8,123 nt of DNA. It comes from Caulobacteraceae bacterium. GTDB lineage: Bacteria > Pseudomonadota > Alphaproteobacteria > Caulobacterales > Caulobacteraceae. The position numbers and the translations under genes were made by a program. The notes below the pieces were generated by a model. The model ran no database searches. It saw nothing but the letters and a program-made list of their open reading frames with translations, and had not been told where the DNA came from. The stretch lies in contig CANGRP010000116.1 in the NCBI GenBank assembly GCA_947456005.1, positions 1 to 8,123 of the forward strand. Reading direction: 5' to 3'. Shown one piece after another: positions 6,539 to 8,123 of the stretch. Position 1 is the stretch's first letter. Each line of letters starts with the position of its first letter.

Positions 6539-7849
6539 ATGGCTCAGCCGCACCTCCCCCTGCCCTGGCGACACCCGCTGGAGGCCTTCCACCCGCTCCG
6601 GGACATGCCCTTCGCCCTTCTGTGCCTGGGCGATGGCGAGGAAGGTCGTTGGAGCGCGATCTTCGCCCATCCCCGGTCCCGGGAGGTTGTGGCTGATGCG
6701 GGCGGGGCGCTGGCCAGGGCGAGGATCTGGCTGGAAGGTCTGCCTCAGACCGGTAGGCCGTCCGACGCCTCCCCCTTCCGGCCCGGGATCGCCGGAGTGC
6801 TGGGCTATGACGCGGGGTGTCCTCAGGCCGGTCCGCCCTCGGCGTTGGGGCTTTACGACCGGGTGCTGGTCTTCGACCACGACGCCCGACGGGTGCACAT
6901 GGTCGAGACGCCTGACGCCGCGCCGGAAGGGCGCGCCAGCCTCCTGGCCCTCCTTGAAGTTCGCCCCCCTCCCCCGCCCGTCCCTGGTTTGGGCTGTATT
7001 GCCGACGTGGAGCCCCGGGCGAACTTCGGCGGCAAGGTCGAGGCGGTCCGGGCGCGGATCGCCTGTGGCGAGTTCTACCAGGCCAACATCTCCCGCCGGT
7101 TCGAGGGCCGACTCGGGGAAGGCGACCATCCCTTCGATCTCTTCAGGCGGCTGGCCCGCTCGAGCCCCGCCGCCTTCGCGGCCTACCTCCGCCTGCCAGG
7201 CTGCGCCATCGTCTCCAACTCGCCGGAGCGGCTGGTCCGGGTCCGCAACACGCCGCAGGGACGTCTGGCCCTCACCAGTCCCATCAAGGGCACAGCGCCG
7301 CGCGGGTCCACTCCGGAGGCTGATGCGCTGAACGCCCGCAGCCTCCTGGCCAGCGAGAAGGACCGGGCGGAGAACCTGATGATCGTCGATCTGATGCGGA
7401 ATGACCTGTCGCGGGCCTGTCGGCCAGGATCGGTGCGCACGCCCCGGCTCTTTGAGCTGTCGACCCTGCCCAACGTCCATCACCTGGTCTCGCACGTGGA
7501 AGGGGTCCTGGAAGAGGACAGGAGCGCCATCGACCTGCTGGAGGCCTGCTTCCCGGCCGGCTCCATCACAGGTGCGCCGAAGCGTCGGGCCATGGACGCC
7601 ATCCGCCAGATCGAGGGCTCACCCCGCGGGGCGGACTACGGGTCCATCTTCCGCGCCGCGGCCGACGGGGAGATCGACTCCAGCGTCCTGATCCGGACCG
7701 CCACCTGCCGGGAGACGCCGGACGGCTGGTCGGTGGCCTTCCGGGTCGGCTGCGGGATTACGACGGACTCCGATCCGGAGGCCGAGACCCTGGAGACCGA
7801 GGCCAAGGCCCAGCGGTTGGTCCAGGCCATCTCGGGAACCTGCCCATGA
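6539..7849 (+). CDS. pabB: Aminodeoxychorismate synthase component I (PabB)
   Basis: A 436-residue chorismate-binding enzyme, close to the 453 of E. coli PabB. With ammonia delivered by a PabA glutaminase (not seen here) it turns chorismate into 4-amino-4-deoxychorismate for folate synthesis. Hallmarks in order are GEFYQANISRRF, NSPERL (227-232), SPIKGT with Lys250, AENLMIVDLMRNDLSR (Glu278, Asp284, Asn288, Asp289), the AGSITGAPK loop (Ser342-Lys348), DGEIDSSVLIRT and ETLETEAKA with metal-site glutamates. Lys in PIKGT separates PabB from anthranilate synthase TrpE, which has Ala there. In the N-terminal segment ALLCLGD, the place of the tryptophan-binding LLxS element of E. coli PabB and TrpE lacks the Ser, hinting at an altered or lost tryptophan site. 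An in-frame TAG at 6530-6532 forces the start to lie after it, making ATG 6539 the natural choice despite a weak ribosome-binding site (AGG 6531-6533). The stop overlaps the pabC start by ATGA. Confidence 0.93.
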   Translation: MAQPHLPLPWRHPLEAFHPLRDMPFALLCLGDGEEGRWSAIFAHPRSREVVADAGGALARARIWLEGLPQTGRPSDASPFRPGIAGVLGYDAGCPQAGPPSALGLYDRVLVFDHDARRVHMVETPDAAPEGRASLLALLEVRPPPPPVPGLGCIADVEPRANFGGKVEAVRARIACGEFYQANISRRFEGRLGEGDHPFDLFRRLARSSPAAFAAYLRLPGCAIVSNSPERLVRVRNTPQGRLALTSPIKGTAPRGSTPEADALNARSLLASEKDRAENLMIVDLMRNDLSRACRPGSVRTPRLFELSTLPNVHHLVSHVEGVLEEDRSAIDLLEACFPAGSITGAPKRRAMDAIRQIEGSPRGADYGSIFRAAADGEIDSSVLIRTATCRETPDGWSVAFRVGCGITTDSDPEAETLETEAKAQRLVQAISGTCP

Positions 7850-8123
7850 TCATCTGGCGCGACGGCGAGTGGCTCGAGGACGGCGATGTCCTGCCGGCCG
7901 ATGACCGGGGGCTGACCCTCGGAGATGGAGTGTTCGAGACCCTGCTGGCCATGGACGGCGCCCTGGCGCACGCCGCGCTGCACTTCCACCGCCTGGCCAG
8001 TTCTGCTGCGGCTCTTGGACTGCCGCCGCCGCCCGAGCCCCAGCGCCTGGAGGCCGCCGCCCGGGAAACCCTGTCGCGGAACGGCCTGGACCGGGGGCGG
8101 GCGGCTGTCCGACTGACGCTCAC
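7846..8123 (+). CDS. pabC: Aminodeoxychorismate lyase PabC (class IV aminotransferase), 3' end outside window
   Basis: Only the first 92 codons lie in the window. The start ATG overlaps the pabB stop (ATGA at 7846-7849), so the two are translationally coupled. The N-terminus runs MIIWRDGEWLEDGDVLPADD and continues into RGLTLGDGVFET (21-32), the signature opening of class IV PLP enzymes; LHFHRLASSAAALGL (45-59) follows the family pattern. PabC splits 4-amino-4-deoxychorismate into p-aminobenzoate and pyruvate. The PLP-binding lysine would come later and is not visible. Branched-chain aminotransferase and D-amino-acid transaminase share this opening, so the pabC name depends on the overlap with pabB, which makes it by far the most likely reading. 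Confidence 0.85.
   Translation, partial: MIIWRDGEWLEDGDVLPADDRGLTLGDGVFETLLAMDGALAHAALHFHRLASSAAALGLPPPPEPQRLEAAARETLSRNGLDRGRAAVRLTL

Noticed and set aside
6275..7495. Long minus-strand open frame (406 codons) opposite pabB and the receptor start region
   Set aside because: It runs through the Fur-box intergenic region and lies antisense to well-conserved pabB motifs; the translation has no recognisable family pattern.

Overview
The window comes from a high-GC bacterial chromosome, most likely an alphaproteobacterium of the Caulobacterales type (Caulobacter, Phenylobacterium or Brevundimonas). This assignment rests on the strongly GC-biased third positions, the style of the encoded proteins and the tight 4-base ATGA gene overlaps; no rRNA or marker gene confirms it. 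Coding density is very high. Only two intergenic stretches exceed 50 bases, at 1908-2007 and 6394-6538. I see no RNA genes, insertion sequences, CRISPR arrays or attachment sites.

Layout: (1) The 3' end of a metallo-beta-lactamase-fold hydrolase (to 289) is followed after 14 bases by a long glutathione S-transferase-like protein (304-1329). That gene overlaps by ATGA a TetR-type regulator (1326-1907), so all three could be one transcript. (2) After a 100-base gap holding an inverted repeat and a run of eight G just before the start codon comes a predicted outer-membrane or periplasmic lipoprotein with an LprI-like C-terminal region (2008-2889). An amidase-signature hydrolase with its whole Ser-cisSer-Lys triad follows 7 bases later (2897-4267). 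(3) On the minus strand, a TonB-dependent receptor of the catecholate-siderophore (Fiu-like) type (6393 down to 4270) ends only 2 bases from the amidase stop. (4) Divergent from the receptor lie pabB (6539-7849) and, with an ATGA overlap, the start of pabC (from 7846, cut by the window end). Together these convert chorismate to p-aminobenzoate for folate synthesis.

The clearest regulatory signal is between the receptor and pabB: two Fur-box-like elements arranged as a direct repeat 38 bases apart (6419-6438 and 6457-6476). They predict iron-repressed expression of the receptor. One of them covers the alternative upstream TTG start of the receptor, supporting the ATG at 6393. I found no convincing new multi-gene system. 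The genes look like ordinary chromosomal housekeeping and transport genes, with a few details worth checking: the extended GST paired with its regulator, the lipoprotein's unassigned middle section, the G8 tract and the tandem Fur boxes.
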